This document shows positions 12,142-23,841 of a DNA stretch of 64,000 bases, piece by piece; positions within the stretch are counted from its first letter, which is position 1, and the number at the start of each line of letters is the position of its first letter. Source of the DNA: Rhabditophanes sp. KR3021 (taxonomy: Eukaryota > Nematoda > Chromadorea > Rhabditida > Alloionematidae); NCBI GenBank assembly GCA_963281155.1, contig CAUJLY010000001.1, positions 6,200,001 to 6,264,000 on the forward strand. The letters are read 5' to 3'. A program made the position numbers and the translations under genes. The notes under the pieces were generated by a model. The model searched no databases. It was not told the origin of the DNA and saw only the letters and a list, made by a program, of their open reading frames with translations.

Positions 12142-13288
12142 ATGGCTGCTGCTAATAAGGATGTCAGGCTCTCTTTCGGCCTTGACGAATTCATCCTTCG
12201 TATGCTGAACCTCACAAAAAACGAAAAAAGAATGGAACACGTAGTTACCGAGACCGAATTGCACGAACTCATCGCAGCTACCAAAGCTCTCTTTATGTCC
12301 CAACCCGTCTGTATTGAAATAGATGCCCCTGTCAACATCTGTGGAGATATTCATGGTACGTTTAAGTTTTATCCCCCCGATACTGATAAAGGCGCTGATA
12401 TGTGCTTTCATCAAATTACTTGAAAGCCGATCATTTATTTGTTGTCTGATATTAATTTTAATGTTTCAGGGCAATATTCAGGTAAGCAAATTTTGGTGTA
12501 TTACGCAATTGTTATTTATCATGCAATTTTTGTTTCTTTCAGACCTACTCAGGCTTTTCAGCAAAGGTGGTTTCCCCAACGAGTCTAACTACCTTTTTTG
12601 TGGAGATTATGTGGATCGAGGCAAGCAATCCCTTGAAGTGATTGCTCTCATGATGGCATACAAGTTACAATTGCCCGATACCTTCTTTATGTTACGTGGC
12701 AATCATGAGTCCCAAAAAGTCTGCCGTGTGTATGGCTTTTTCGATGAAATCAACAGACGATACAAGGCTCCCAGCTTGTTTGACGAATTCTGTGAGATGT
12801 TCGAGTACATGCCATTGACTGCCATCGTGGGAGACCGAATCTTGTGCATGCACGGCGGAATCTCTCCTGAACTGAAGTCAAGACAAAGTCTAAGACAAAT
12901 TTCACGTCCCAGTTGTCCCTACAAAAGCTCTCTTGTATGTGATTTGCTTTGGGCTGATCCAGATCCGTTGGCCGATGGATTCAAAGCCAATTGCAGAGGA
13001 ATTTCCTACCAATTTGGAGCAAGTGCCTTGAATAAAATCCTGCAAGACCTTGATCTCTGCTTAATTTGCCGTGCCCATCAAGTCGTTCAAGATGGATATG
13101 AGTTTGCGTTTAAGAAACGTTGCCTCACGATATTTAGTGCACCTCACTACTGCGGCCAATTTTCTAACAATGCTAGTTTCCTCTGTGTCAATGATCAACT
13201 TCTTTGCTCATTTGTGATCTTGAAGCCATCATTAAAGGCTAGAGTTGTTTGCGGCCCCACACCAAAAGGGGATATGGGATCAAGTTAG
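12142..13288 (+). CDS. PP1-family serine/threonine protein phosphatase catalytic subunit
   Basis: Metallophosphatase of the PPP family, 323 residues from exons 12142-12355, 12470-12481 and 12543-13288. The metal and catalytic motifs are in order: GDIHGQ (split by both introns), GDYVDRG, RGNHE, then MHGGISPE, CRAHQVVQDGYEF and SAPHYCGQF. The middle exon is only 12 bases (encoding QYS plus split codons) and is required to complete GDIHG-QYSDLLRLF. Compared with canonical PP1 (GLC-7) it is divergent: CGDYVDRG in place of LGDYVDRG, and a short C-terminal tail. That suggests a nematode-specific paralog, like the sperm PP1 genes of C. elegans; this last point is inference. It would dephosphorylate Ser/Thr substrates chosen by regulatory subunits. 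Confidence 0.92.
12470..12481 (+). other. 12-base microexon in the phosphatase gene
   Basis: Bases 12470-12481 (GGCAATATTCAG) sit between two introns, 12356-12469 (GTACG...TTTCAG) and 12482-12542 (GTAAG...TTTCAG). Joined, they give CAT G-GG CAA TAT TCA G-AC, which restores the universal GDIHGQ(Y)xDLLRLF of PPP phosphatases. Confidence 0.88.
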
Positions 13289-13590
13289 ACATAAGTGACT
13301 GTCATTGCATAACTACTCTTTTGTCACAATAAAATTAATGTCGTTTATAAGCATATCAAAATAAATCGTTTATTCAAAATTTGCACTACTTAACTTTGAT
13401 TATTCAAAATATTAGATAACGTTTATTATTCAAAATGTTATGTCTTGTACATATTGCTTAATACGTGTTTCTCCACATCGTCCACTAAAGAGATAGTCTA
13501 TATAAAAGTGATTGGAATGAAGTGTATTTAAAAAACACTCCCACAACGTCATCATTTGCAGAAGTCAAATCATCTACTTCAATTGTCGCC

Positions 13591-14610
13591 ATGCTCGAGG
13601 AGCCTTTCTTCAGTGATAAATATGCGAGGTTTTATATGGAGAAGTGTAATTTAGAATGCGTCCTAGTTCGAAGTCAAGTAACCTCACGTAATATAGGGGT
13701 GCGCTATGAATCAAGAAAGCATCTTAATGAAGAAGAACTCATAAATGATGAGATTATGGAGTTTTTTATGAACGACATTCATGAAAAGTTCATCAGGAAA
13801 GATGAAAAGACTAAAATCGTGATTAATGACTCGTACTTTTTTACAAGATTATTACGAGATATTGAAATTGACGCTGAAGGGTCCCTAAGTATTGACAGTC
13901 GGAATAATCTCGACAGAAATATCCATGGTATTGTTAAGTGGAAGCGGATAAAGGAAAAAGACAGAATATTCGAACAGGATTTGGTGATAATTCCAATCTG
14001 CAGTCATGGTCACTGGTTTGTAGCTGTTATCAAAAATCCCACGAGTTGTTTAAAGATAATGATCAAATGTGAACTTAGTCAAGAATCGGATCCAAAGGAA
14101 CCGTGTCAAATTTTTCTATACGACTCATTCATTGAAGAGGAAAACTGTCTGCGGCATGCATTTATCAAGATAATCAAATATTACTTGATCAGTTATTTTG
14201 CTATTGGCTATCAAAATGGTTCATATGTTGATTATGAATTTGTTACAAAGAATCTTAAATATTATCCCATCATGAACCCTATCATGCAAACAAACGAGTT
14301 CGATTGTGGATTGTACATTTGTGAGTTTGTATCGCAAATTCTGAATAACTTGTCAATCTTGAACGACATAGTAAATGAAAAAGCGATGGGGATAGCGATG
14401 CCGACATTTTCAATTGAAACCAAGAGAAGAGACATTAGGAATAGCATTTATAGTCACCTCTCAAAGACTATGCAATTGGAAGTAGGACTATTTAATTCAA
14501 TCTATGTACTCTTTATCAAATCTACTGATGGGAAAAAAGAATATCGAGCCAGTTCCGAAGCTTTAAATACTTCATCATTTAGAATCAAATATCCCTCACA
14601 GGAAAGTTAA
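13591..14610 (+). CDS. Ulp1/SENP SUMO protease (peptidase C48)
   Basis: Cysteine protease that removes SUMO from substrates. The single open frame gives 339 residues from ATG 13591. The frame is open back to 13489, so an upstream exon is possible. The catalytic residues are visible: His141 in GHWFVAV, Asp178 in FLYDSF, Gln233 and Cys239 in QTNEFDCGLYICEF. The N-terminal part of the domain has LNEEELINDEIMEFFMN and YFFTRLL. The gap between the His and Asp motifs is moderately extended, which recalls SENP6/7 (ULP-2 in C. elegans) more than SENP1, but the subclass is uncertain. The protein consists of little more than the protease domain, with no long N-terminal targeting region. Confidence 0.88.
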   Translation: MLEEPFFSDKYARFYMEKCNLECVLVRSQVTSRNIGVRYESRKHLNEEELINDEIMEFFMNDIHEKFIRKDEKTKIVINDSYFFTRLLRDIEIDAEGSLSIDSRNNLDRNIHGIVKWKRIKEKDRIFEQDLVIIPICSHGHWFVAVIKNPTSCLKIMIKCELSQESDPKEPCQIFLYDSFIEEENCLRHAFIKIIKYYLISYFAIGYQNGSYVDYEFVTKNLKYYPIMNPIMQTNEFDCGLYICEFVSQILNNLSILNDIVNEKAMGIAMPTFSIETKRRDIRNSIYSHLSKTMQLEVGLFNSIYVLFIKSTDGKKEYRASSEALNTSSFRIKYPSQES

Positions 14611-14943
14611 TTTATTTTGATTTACTTATTATTTTTTATCGTTTAATAACTTTTTAGTATGTATTAAAATTCATATCTAACCTTGTGTTTCATCTTTCTT
14701 AGCAATACACTTTTAAAACCTATTGTTTATTTTGCAATAATTTGGTTTTAAATGGTAATTACATGTTATCATTATAAACATTTACGATGATTGTTTTATT
14801 GTATCTGATTTGTTTCCATGGCAATTTTTTAGAATACTCGTCATTCCAAACTTTCTAGATCTGATACATTTTTGCTTTCATTTACTCTTTGTTTTAGCCC
14901 GTATTTGTTGATAATAGTTAGCTATTATTTCTAAAAATTAAAG

Positions 14944-15474
14944 ATGGCCTTTACGTTTGTTGCTTTTGCATATTTATTTGCAATGATTGCCGTAGGATTT
15001 GGCATATTTATTGCTATCATGACAGTAAGCTAAATCATTGTTTATCCTCCATCTTTATCAATTAATGTTTAGGTCATTTCCATTGACGAATTAAAGACAG
15101 ATTACAAGAATCCAATCGAACAATGTAGATCTCTCAACAGTGTAAGTTGTTGTCAAACTTTTATAAATCTAATAAATTTGTTTTAGCTTGTTCTTCCAGA
15201 ATATGGAGTCCATGGAGCCATTACCATTTTGTTTCTAGTGACACTTCAATTAGGAGGAATTATTTGGAATTTGCCGTTACTTGCTTACCATGTTCACCGT
15301 TACCTCAACCGTCCAAGAATGAGCAATCCAGGAATCTACGATCCAACCACAATTATGAGAGCAAATGAATTAAGAGTTGCCTACCGTGAAGGATGGGTTA
15401 AGCTAGGATTTTATCTCCTTTCCTTCTTTTATTATTTGTATGCGCTCATTTATACTATGGTTACTTCTACCTAA
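14944..15474 (+). CDS. Cornichon family ER cargo receptor
   Basis: Small membrane protein that recruits cargo to COPII vesicles leaving the ER. Exons are 14944-15024, 15073-15141 and 15187-15474, giving 145 residues, the normal family length. Hydrophobic segments: FVAFAYLFAMIAVGFGIFI at the N-terminus, ITILFLVTLQLGGIIWNLP in the middle and LGFYLLSFFYYLYALIYTMV at the C-terminus. Family marks are IDELKTDYKNPIEQC, LVLPEYGVH and RPGIYDPTTIMRANEL-like sequence (here NPGIYDPTTIMRANEL). Both introns are of normal size (about 45 bases) with GTAAG donors and phase 0 junctions. Confidence 0.95.
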
Positions 15475-15655
15475 TTATTCTATAGTCGTTTAACATGAAA
15501 TAAAATAATATTTACCTTTTCCTAAATCTTTCCTTTTCGATTTCACACTACAGACTATAAACTACTGACAATGATTGTATACCTAATTATGATATGGCAT
15601 GATTATAAATGGTACTGTTTATTCACATATTTTCATTTGCAACTAAGAATATAGA

Positions 15656-18600
15656 ATGGTTAAATGCATTTTATTTGATCTTGGCGGCGTTTTAATTCCC
15701 TCACCCCCACAGTTATGGAAACAAGGTACATTCATTCCACTTTTATTTATTTATTATTTAATTTATAGAAAGGAAAGATCATGACAGAATTTTATCAACT
15801 TTGTTGTCAAAAGATGTGATCGCTCACTTTCACAGCCTTGAAAAAGGCTTCCTGACAACTGAAGATTTCGATCCTATATTTTCCCATTTTTACGGAGATG
15901 GTCAAATATATAAAATATTTGGCGATAAATCAACAAAACCATCTCCAATTGACGACAAATGGAAAACAGTCATCGGTGTTTTAAAGTCACGTGGAATCAA
16001 GATAGCCATATTGACAAACAACTTTTTTTATGATCGAGCAAGATTGGCTCCAACCTTACCACTTAAACAACAAGACATCAAATTGTTTGACTACCTTTTT
16101 GAATCTTGTAAATTAAATCAACGAAAACCTGAAGCAAATATTTATGAGCATGTCTTGAACAAAATGAACTTGAAAGGAGAAGACGTTGTGTTCATTGATG
16201 ATATCGGCCGCAACTTAAAGCCAGCGAGAGAAACGTTTAACATAAAAACAATTAAATGCGTATCAATTGATCAAGCTATTTCTGATTTGCAACAAATTGT
16301 TAACGTTGATTTGAAATATCATGCTCCGGCAACTATAAACAACAGCGTGGGCATTGATAAGGCCATTTTATTGCCATATTTACAAAATCTTTTTTCAACG
16401 TCCGACTCCCATTTAGAAATATCCAAATTTTCCCACGGCCAATCTAATCCAACTTTTTATATCAAATTGGGAAGCAGAGAGTGTGTGTTAAGGAAAAAAC
16501 CAACTGGCCTTGTACTTCCAAAAGCGCATATGGTTGATCGAGAGTATAGAATCTTAAAGGCATTGTATGGCAAAGTGCCAGTGCCAAAAGTATATGATTA
16601 CCAAGAACATTTGTTGGATTCTCCCTTTTATCTGATGGAATATGTGAAGGGACGTGTGTTTGTCGATTCGAGTTTACCTGAAATGACACCACACCAAAGA
16701 ACTCAAATTTATGCTGAAGTTATCAATGTCTTGAAAGGTATCCACTCTGTAGACATTAAAAAAGCATCTTTAACTGATTATGGGGTTCAAGACAACAAAT
16801 ATGTTAGGCGATTATTTACTCGATTTAAGAAGAATTATGAGTTGGCTAATAGTGGAAATGAAGTACCGAGTGAAGTTCAAAAACTGATCAAATGGATAGA
16901 TGAGAATGAAGTAATTCAAGAAACTACTACAATTGTTCACGGAGACTATAGAATTGACAATTTAATTTTCCACCCAACTGAAAATAAGGTAATTGCTGTT
17001 TTGGATTGGGAATTGAGTACTCTAGGTTGGTTTAAACATTCTAATCATATTGACATTAACCATAGTGGAATTCATAGTTTTGATATTAACCGCAATGGCA
17101 TTCATAATTTTGATATTTTTACATTTTTAGGTGATCCTCTGAGCGATGTAGCAACATGTTTATTTGGGCATTACAACAACGCTAAATTACAACAAAAAAT
17201 TGGAAAACAATATCCAGAAGCCCTGCAAAAAGCTGTTCCAGGTTTACCCATCCCAGAAGTTTGGCCCATTCTCGGAATCCCAAATACAAGGCAAATGCTC
17301 CAAATGTACGACAGCCGATTGCATCCATTTTCTATGAAGTGGATGTATTACATAGCTTTTGTGTGTTTCCGCTTCAGTTCCATATTGCAAGGCGTATATT
17401 TGAGACATTTATCAGGTCAAGCAAGCTCAGTAAATGCTGGCCAATTTAAAGAAGCTCCGAGGATCGTTGCTTCATGTGGCTTACAATTTATTGATGAGGT
17501 AGAAAGACACACGAGAGGAGAAAAACTAGGCTTATTCCCTACTATGATCGATGGATTGTCGGAACGCAGTAGAGACGTCTATGACAAATTAAGTATCTTC
17601 ATAAATCAAAAAATAATGCCAGTTGAAGGAGACCTAATTAAACATTCTACTGGAAAAGATCAATGGACGGAAAGCCCCATTATAAGTAACTTACAAAAGG
17701 AAGCTAAGGAAGAAGGTCTGTGGAATTTATTTATTGCAAAAAACATTGACCCGCAAACCAAATATGGAAAGGGTTTTAGCAACGTTGAGTATGCCCATAT
17801 GTGCGAATTAATGGGACTTTCCCCGTTTGCTCCTGAAATTTTCAATTGCAATGCCCCGGACACTGGAAACATGGAGGTTTTGATAAAATACGGAAATGAA
17901 AGACAAAAGCAGGAATGGCTGAGACCCTTGCTAAACAAGGAAATCGTTAGTTGTTTTGCTATGACAGAGCCTGATGTTGCCTCATCAGATGCTACCAATA
18001 TTCAAGGATCGGTTGTATCAGATGGAAAAGGAAATTTACTAATTAATGCTAGAAAGTGGTTTACTTCCGGAGCAATGCATCCAAAGTGCAAATTATGTAT
18101 TTTCATGGGCAGGATCGCTGGATGGGAAAAGAAGCCAAGGCATCTGCAACAAACAATGATTTTGGTTCCTATGACACATCCCGGAGTCAAACTGGTTAGA
18201 CCCATGCCTGTTTTCGGAGCTGTAGATGCCCCATATGGTCATGCTGAAATTCTGTTTGAAAATGTTTGTGTGCCTCAACAAAATATAATCCTGGGGGAAG
18301 GTCGTGCTTTCGAAATTGCACAAGGTCGATTAGGACCTGGTCGAATCCACCACTGCCAGCGATTAATTGGCCATGCGGAGAGAAGTCTTCAATTGTTGAA
18401 ACAAAGGGCGTCATATAGAAAGGCATTTGGAAAAAGTTTAGACCAATATCAACTAACAAGAGAAGCCATTGCCAATTCACGGCTTGAAATTGATTCAGCC
18501 AGATTGATGGTTCTTAAGACAGCTCATTTAATTGATGTGTTGGGCACAAAGGGAGCTGCCTCTGAAATTGCTATGATAAAAATAATAGTCCCCAAGATGG

Positions 18601-18767
18601 CTTTAAAGGTTGTTGATAGGGCAATTCAAATTCACGGAGCAATGGGACTAACTGATGATACTCCATTGGCTTTTTTCTTTACCTGGGCACGGTCGTTAAG
18701 GTTAGCTGATGGTCCAGATGAAGTTCATATGGAAACACTAGCAAAACGGGAAATGTCAAAACTATAA
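15656..18767 (+). CDS. ACAD10-type fusion: HAD hydrolase + APH kinase + acyl-CoA dehydrogenase, with PTS1
   Basis: Exons 15656-15725, 15769-17025 and 17131-18767 give 987 residues. The HAD-like part begins [17 protein letters not shown] and holds ILTNNFF and FIDDIGRN. The aminoglycoside-phosphotransferase-like part holds [13 protein letters not shown], the catalytic [13 protein letters not shown] and [17 protein letters not shown]. The C-terminal acyl-CoA dehydrogenase holds [16 protein letters not shown], the RKWFTSGA strand and [17 protein letters not shown]. This order matches ACAD10; family members phosphorylate and dehydrogenate 4-hydroxyacyl-CoAs. The protein ends in SKL, a type 1 peroxisomal signal, so it probably acts in peroxisomes (inference). 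The second intron is stop-free and in frame, and is described separately. Confidence 0.92.
17026..17130 (+). other. Stop-free, in-frame intron built of a 30-base repeat (ACAD10-type gene)
   Basis: This 105-base segment interrupts the conserved LSTLG-DPLSD motif of the kinase domain. Removing it (donor GTTGG, acceptor ATTTTTAG) restores [12 protein letters not shown] exactly. It has no stop in the host frame and its length divides by three, so if retained it would add 35 residues. It is largely 2.7 copies of a 30-base unit that would read roughly [10 protein letters not shown]. The donor is weak. Either it is an intron that can be retained or an insertion tolerated in the protein. Confidence 0.7.
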
Positions 18768-20480
18768 AAAAATTATTTTCCCCAATTGTTTATTTGTTTC
18801 TATAAATTTTTGAATGCATTTAAAATCGTAATCTTCTCAATATTTATTTCATCTTACTCGTTCGAATATAATTATTTTAAACCTTTATTTCCCTATATGC
18901 ATCAACTTTTAAAGAAGTGAAAAATCACTTTTTAGATCTTTTTACAATGCATATTTAAATTATGATTCTGCCTAATATAAATTTGTTGTCTAAAATATAT
19001 CTCATATTGTTAAATAAATTGATACACAAACTTTGTCACTACGTTTCAGAGTACTCCCTGAAACACTCTTACCTTCTTTTTTATTTGTTTTACCTTTTAT
19101 TGTTGGATATGTCATATATTTGGCCTCAACATTTTTGTATGTCTATTCAATGCATACGATAGATTAATTCATTTTTCTAGATTATTTTTTCATATTTTAA
19201 TAGACTTTGAAGTACTTAATCGTTACATAAATATATTATTTTATGTGCGCGATAAATATGGGTTTACGGAAAAGTTATTCCTTTTAGGATTTGCACCGAA
19301 AATGTATTCTTAAGTACAACATGAGAGTTAAGCAAATAATAAGCTAAGTATTTTAAATTACCACTTTTCATTACACGTTAGACAAAAAATCGTATTCAAA
19401 TTGCTTCATCTTCCAAACATATGTACGAATTTGCATGACTTCATCTGTTTCATATTCGTAAATTCTTTTAGTATAATTATTTGTTACTTGTAAACAATAA
19501 TCCGTTAATTTGGGCTCAGTTGGCCAAGCGTGACTTGCAGGTACAGAAATAGTTCCTCCATAACCTATTATGGGTAAAGAAGCTAACTTTTTTTATCAAG
19601 TTCCTTTATATTAATAGCTAATACTGATGAATCAGAGCAAGGAATGTAAATATTTGATAACAACAATACTACTTATTTTTACTTATCTGAAATCTTTATT
19701 TTGAAAGTAAATTTATGAACTATTTATAGCAAAATGTTACTTTTAGAAATATTAATGTTACAATAATACCAATTTATGATTTTGTTGAATTGTGCAGTAG
19801 TGAATATTCTCCATTATTACTCACTTATTATAAACCATTTTTCTCTTTCAATATACTCGATCCGATGATTACTTTCAATTATTTTTGAATGTAAACATAG
19901 ATATTGTGAAAAGTTCATTTAATTAAATGTAAAAACATTATTTAATATATTCAACATCAACTTTAAAGATTGATAATATCTAGTCAGCATTTGTATTTTT
20001 ATAATTTTGAAGCATTCGCAACTTATTTGAAAACATAAACGTTTTTATATCACACTAATTAACGTCCTGTTCCATTCATCCTACACATACTTTCCTTAAT
20101 CATGAAACCAACTCCGCCAATTTTGTCGAAATCTCCAAAATAGCACAAGGCTATTCAGTAAGATATTCCATTAGCCACTAAATTCATTATTTTCTACGTT
20201 TCATGAAAATAGTTCAATAAAATACTTTTGTTAATATTTTTACTGTTTTATGCAAAAGTTTTTGTCTCTTTTTCAACTTCCATAAACTTTAAATGACAAG
20301 CAATAGTCATTGTAAAAGAAATTATTTACTAAATTAAAAAAGATCGACCATTTAATACAACCTTTTTATGTCATTGCAATTATTTAAAAGGACTGCATTG
20401 ATTAAGTCAGTTTGGTTACTAATCTATTGAGAGTTTTTTGAGCTTTAAAATCAAATAGATATTTTATTACGTGTGAACTT
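18768..20480. other. Long spacer with one isolated coding-like stretch
   Basis: Mostly AT-rich non-coding sequence between the ACAD10-type gene and the orphan gene at 20481. The only coding-like stretch seen is on the minus strand at 19371-19583, listed separately. Confidence 0.4.
19371..19583 (-). pseudogene. Isolated coding-like stretch, possible terminal exon or relic
   Basis: On the minus strand about 70 codons are open, running through IGYGGTISVPASHAWPTEPK, a Cys- and Tyr-containing middle, and ending YDFLSNV and a stop at 19371. Composition and codon use look like protein rather than spacer, but there is no start codon, no clear partner exon and no recognised family. It may be the last exon of a gene whose other exons have decayed. 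Confidence 0.35.
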
Positions 20481-21717
20481 ATGAAAACTAATTTTGATAT
20501 TTGCATTGACAATGCCATTAACTCAATCGGTGTTGGATTCGAGTGCAATCGTTTTCATGGTTATCGGAGTAACGGAGAACGATTTTGCATTGTAATCACA
20601 AAGGTAAGTATTGCATTTTTAATATAAAATTATTAATAAAGTTAGACTCTCTGGTATGCCGTTAGACTATTTTTAGAATTTGATTGTAACAAAGATGAAT
20701 ATATTAGTCCTGCTTATTACAAACAAATGCTTTACGAAAAGAATTGCCTGGAATATGTATTGGATGAAACGGAGAGAAGAAAAAGTAAGAACATATGATT
20801 CCGTAATTTATGTTGTTATTTCTTAGACGAACCTGATCATTTTAAAAGCATGGTGGATAAATATTGCACTGATTATGTAGATTCACAACTAATGTCCGTG
20901 GAGATTGGACTGACAGAATTGGGTCAAAAATTTCGGTTAGCATTTGTAAGATAAACGGTACTTTATTATTCGCAATTTTGTTTTAGTTCAAGGAGGACGG
21001 CACATATTTTGGAATTCTTTTTGTCTGCGGAAAAGAAAAAGACATTAGTGGTTTGAACCATTTTACTTTTCAAGACAATAGGACTTCAATGAAATCAAAA
21101 AAGATTAAGACTATCTTGCAAAATGTAAAAGGACCCATGCTAATGTAAGCTTTAATAAAATATCATCAATCTAACATTTCCTTTAGCGATAGACTTGTAA
21201 ATGTTTTTAGCAATCGAAACTTGTTATCAGCATTCAGCATACCATCTTTTACTGAAATCCCAAAAGTGTATTACAACAAGTTGGACAAAATACTTGAATC
21301 GGGTCAAATGATTGGGACAATGCCGCCTGAATCAGAGTCAATGGTTATCGGTATTTATGCTGGGAAAGGGAATATAATTTGTATGAAATCGTTATCTGGC
21401 GTAGATTTTATTATTGATGAATTTGGTATTAGTTCTATATTTGATGATTTTGGAGAAACTAAGCTTTATGTTTATGTATGTTTTTATGATGATTTTTATT
21501 TACTATTTAATTTTAGAGTTACTCAATTCAAATATTTTCATATCAGGAAATATTTAAGAGAGCGAATGATTTCAAAAGTATTTATAGCGGTTCAGCATAT
21601 CGGCTTGAAGACGGCATTTCAATCGAAGAAAATTGCAGAGTTTTTCCAGCTTATTGTTCAATCGGAAAGCATGAATTTTACAACATTACTGAGGATTATA
21701 TAATTATTGACCATTAA
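20481..21717 (+). CDS. Uncharacterised six-exon gene
   Basis: Exons 20481-20603, 20646-20784, 20827-20945, 20987-21144, 21187-21475 and 21517-21717 join in consistent phase to 342 residues with GTAAG/GTATG donors and TTTTAG/CTTTAG acceptors, so the gene looks intact. It starts MKTNFDICIDNAINSIGVGF and ends EDYIIIDH. There is no signal peptide or membrane helix. It is a mixed soluble protein with alternating hydrophobic strands such as YFGILFVCG and SMVIGIYAGKGNIICMKSL, with cysteines mostly in its N-terminal half. I do not recognise a domain. It could be a lineage-specific nematode protein. Confidence 0.72.
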
Positions 21718-21987
21718 CAATGCTTCTCTTTGCACAATAAAAATATTTTGCTAATGTCTAACGACTATATCACAAGAAAGTATTCAATTTGTTATCAATT
21801 ATTTACTCTTGCAAAAACTGATTCCACTCAAACTCTAGCATTAATTAAATCATTTTATTAAAAGTAAAATAAATACATGAATGAATTAAGCTAGCTCTTT
21901 TAAATCCGAAGTGAATCAGCATGTTAATATGCATGTAATCATACTATAATTTACCATTTAATTTATAACATTATTAACAATTGCAAT

Positions 21988-22063
21988 AGATGCTATCTAA
22001 AATGCTGATCGAAATTCCTATTTGCAGATGCTAACCAAAATGCCAGTCGGAAGTGCATCTGTG
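21988..22063 (+). repeat. 38-base imperfect direct repeat, two copies
   Basis: Two units begin AGATGCTA at 21988 and 22026; each continues with an AAAATGC core and a CG-containing end. They lie about 60-130 bases upstream of the FERM gene start, in its probable promoter. Function is unknown. Confidence 0.6.
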
Positions 22064-22121
22064 CTACTATATAGTGTAGATCATTCATAGTCAATCACAC
22101 TTCTCAAAGTATCCTACTAAC

Positions 22122-23267
22122 ATGCCATCTTCTATTCACACTAATTCAAGCTCGACACTCAAATCCGTTTCTTCAAAAGCATCGTCGACCGCTTCATCAA
22201 ATGCATCATCAACTGGCAGCTTTGTTGAAGTTGGAGAAAATATTAATCTCGATGCTGTTCCTAACAAAGTTATCGTAGTCAGAGTTAATACAAATAAAAT
22301 AACTATTCCAGTCATTTGCGAGTCTACTGCCACAATTAGAGAAATATTAGTCAAATGTTGCGATACCCTTCATATTACTGACAATTCATTATTCGGCCTC
22401 GCTATCAAAAGCAGCGACATCAAGGTCCACCGATATGAAACAACCAAAAATGAATATTATTTCGTTGAAAACGAAACTGTTCTCACAAAATCTTTAAACT
22501 TATTTGCAAAGTACAACAAAGTAAGTTAACTTCCTTTATTTATCCTTTAATTATCTTATTTATAGGATCTGTATGATTGCAAGGACAAACTATGCTATCA
22601 ATTTTACTTAAAAATGAAGCATTTCCCAAATCAACTTTCCAACATTGCCTGCCCAAATACAATCAAACAAATGTTCTACAACCTTCGTGACAACTTCTTA
22701 AACAATCAAACTCTATTTTCAATGTACAATGAGGACTTTTACATGTATTACAGTTACTTGATGATCATTGCTGAAGGAATTAAAGACATGCGTAATGAGG
22801 TGCCATTCATGGAGTATTACCCTCAATGGATTAGAAAGACAAGGGGAATCCAAAACATTCAACAGGTCCTAATGAGTTTGCAGGACAACAAACCTCTCAC
22901 ATGTGAAGATGCGATGGTACAATTCTGTAACGAAGCAATTGACGGATTCTTCAAGTTGAACCGTCACTTTTATTACTTGGGGACATCCAAAACAATTCAA
23001 TCTGATATTCATGCCCTATTAGGAGTATCAAAGGAAGGTATTGAAAGTTGGGAAATAAACTACAGGCAATTGACCGTTAAAATGAGTTGTAATGTATGGA
23101 AACAAATTGATACCATTTCACATTCAAGGAAAAAACTATCCATCACGAACTTAAGTTATGATCAACAAAAGTTTTATACCGAAAGAACCCATGTAGCCAG
23201 TTACATCAACACTTTTTGCAAGTTTTTCCATCTCCAGCAATTGGCACATTTTGTCACCAACGTCTAA
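22122..23267 (+). CDS. FERM-domain protein
   Basis: Exons 22122-22520 and 22566-23267 give 366 residues. After a Ser/Ala-rich N-terminus of about 40 residues, an F1 ubiquitin-like lobe starts at KVIVVRVNTNKITIPV and includes LFGLAIKSSD. The F2 lobe runs from CYQFYLKMKHFPNQL to about FFKLNRHFYYLG. The F3 PH-like lobe is recognised by ALLGVSKEGIESW, then VWKQIDTISHSRKKLSI and a final helix HVASYINTFCKFFHLQQL. The three-lobe order and spacing fit FERM; sequence identity to known members looks low. There is no catalytic or other C-terminal domain. FERM proteins link membrane receptors or lipids to the cytoskeleton. The specific subfamily is not determined. Confidence 0.68.
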
Positions 23268-23841
23268 TACTTCTCGTACCTTTCCCCACACTGACTAACT
23301 TAAATAAAGTATATATTAAACTCCATATTTTAATATTTTTAATTGATTGCCTGGATATTTTGGATTTGACAAATACCTAGCGGAAAATACAATACTCAGT
23401 TAGACTAAAATTTTCATGAAAAGAACAACTTACAACTGGTATGAAATTATTGTACTAACTGAATAATCTGTAATTGTTGGCAGTACATTTGTTCTTATCA
23501 AATAAATGGCCATTTTGTTAAAAATAGTTTAATCACTGACCATTTACTTTCCCAATCTTAGATTTGCAGTTCTTATCAGTTTATAAATACATCCAATTGT
23601 AGCAGTAGCACTGACCCATCCATAAGACTATCATTGAAATTATTTAGTCATAACGTCATATTAATTTAGTTTGATTGGACCCGGATTTCGCTAGTTAATA
23701 CATATATTTTTTAATTTCTCCACTGTCTTATCTATCCAGACATGTCATATTTTTACACACAAGACAACACAAATTTATGTCCAAAATAAAGGAATTTAAA
23801 ATGATCACCAAAAATAATACAAATTATTCGTTGTTTCCCTT

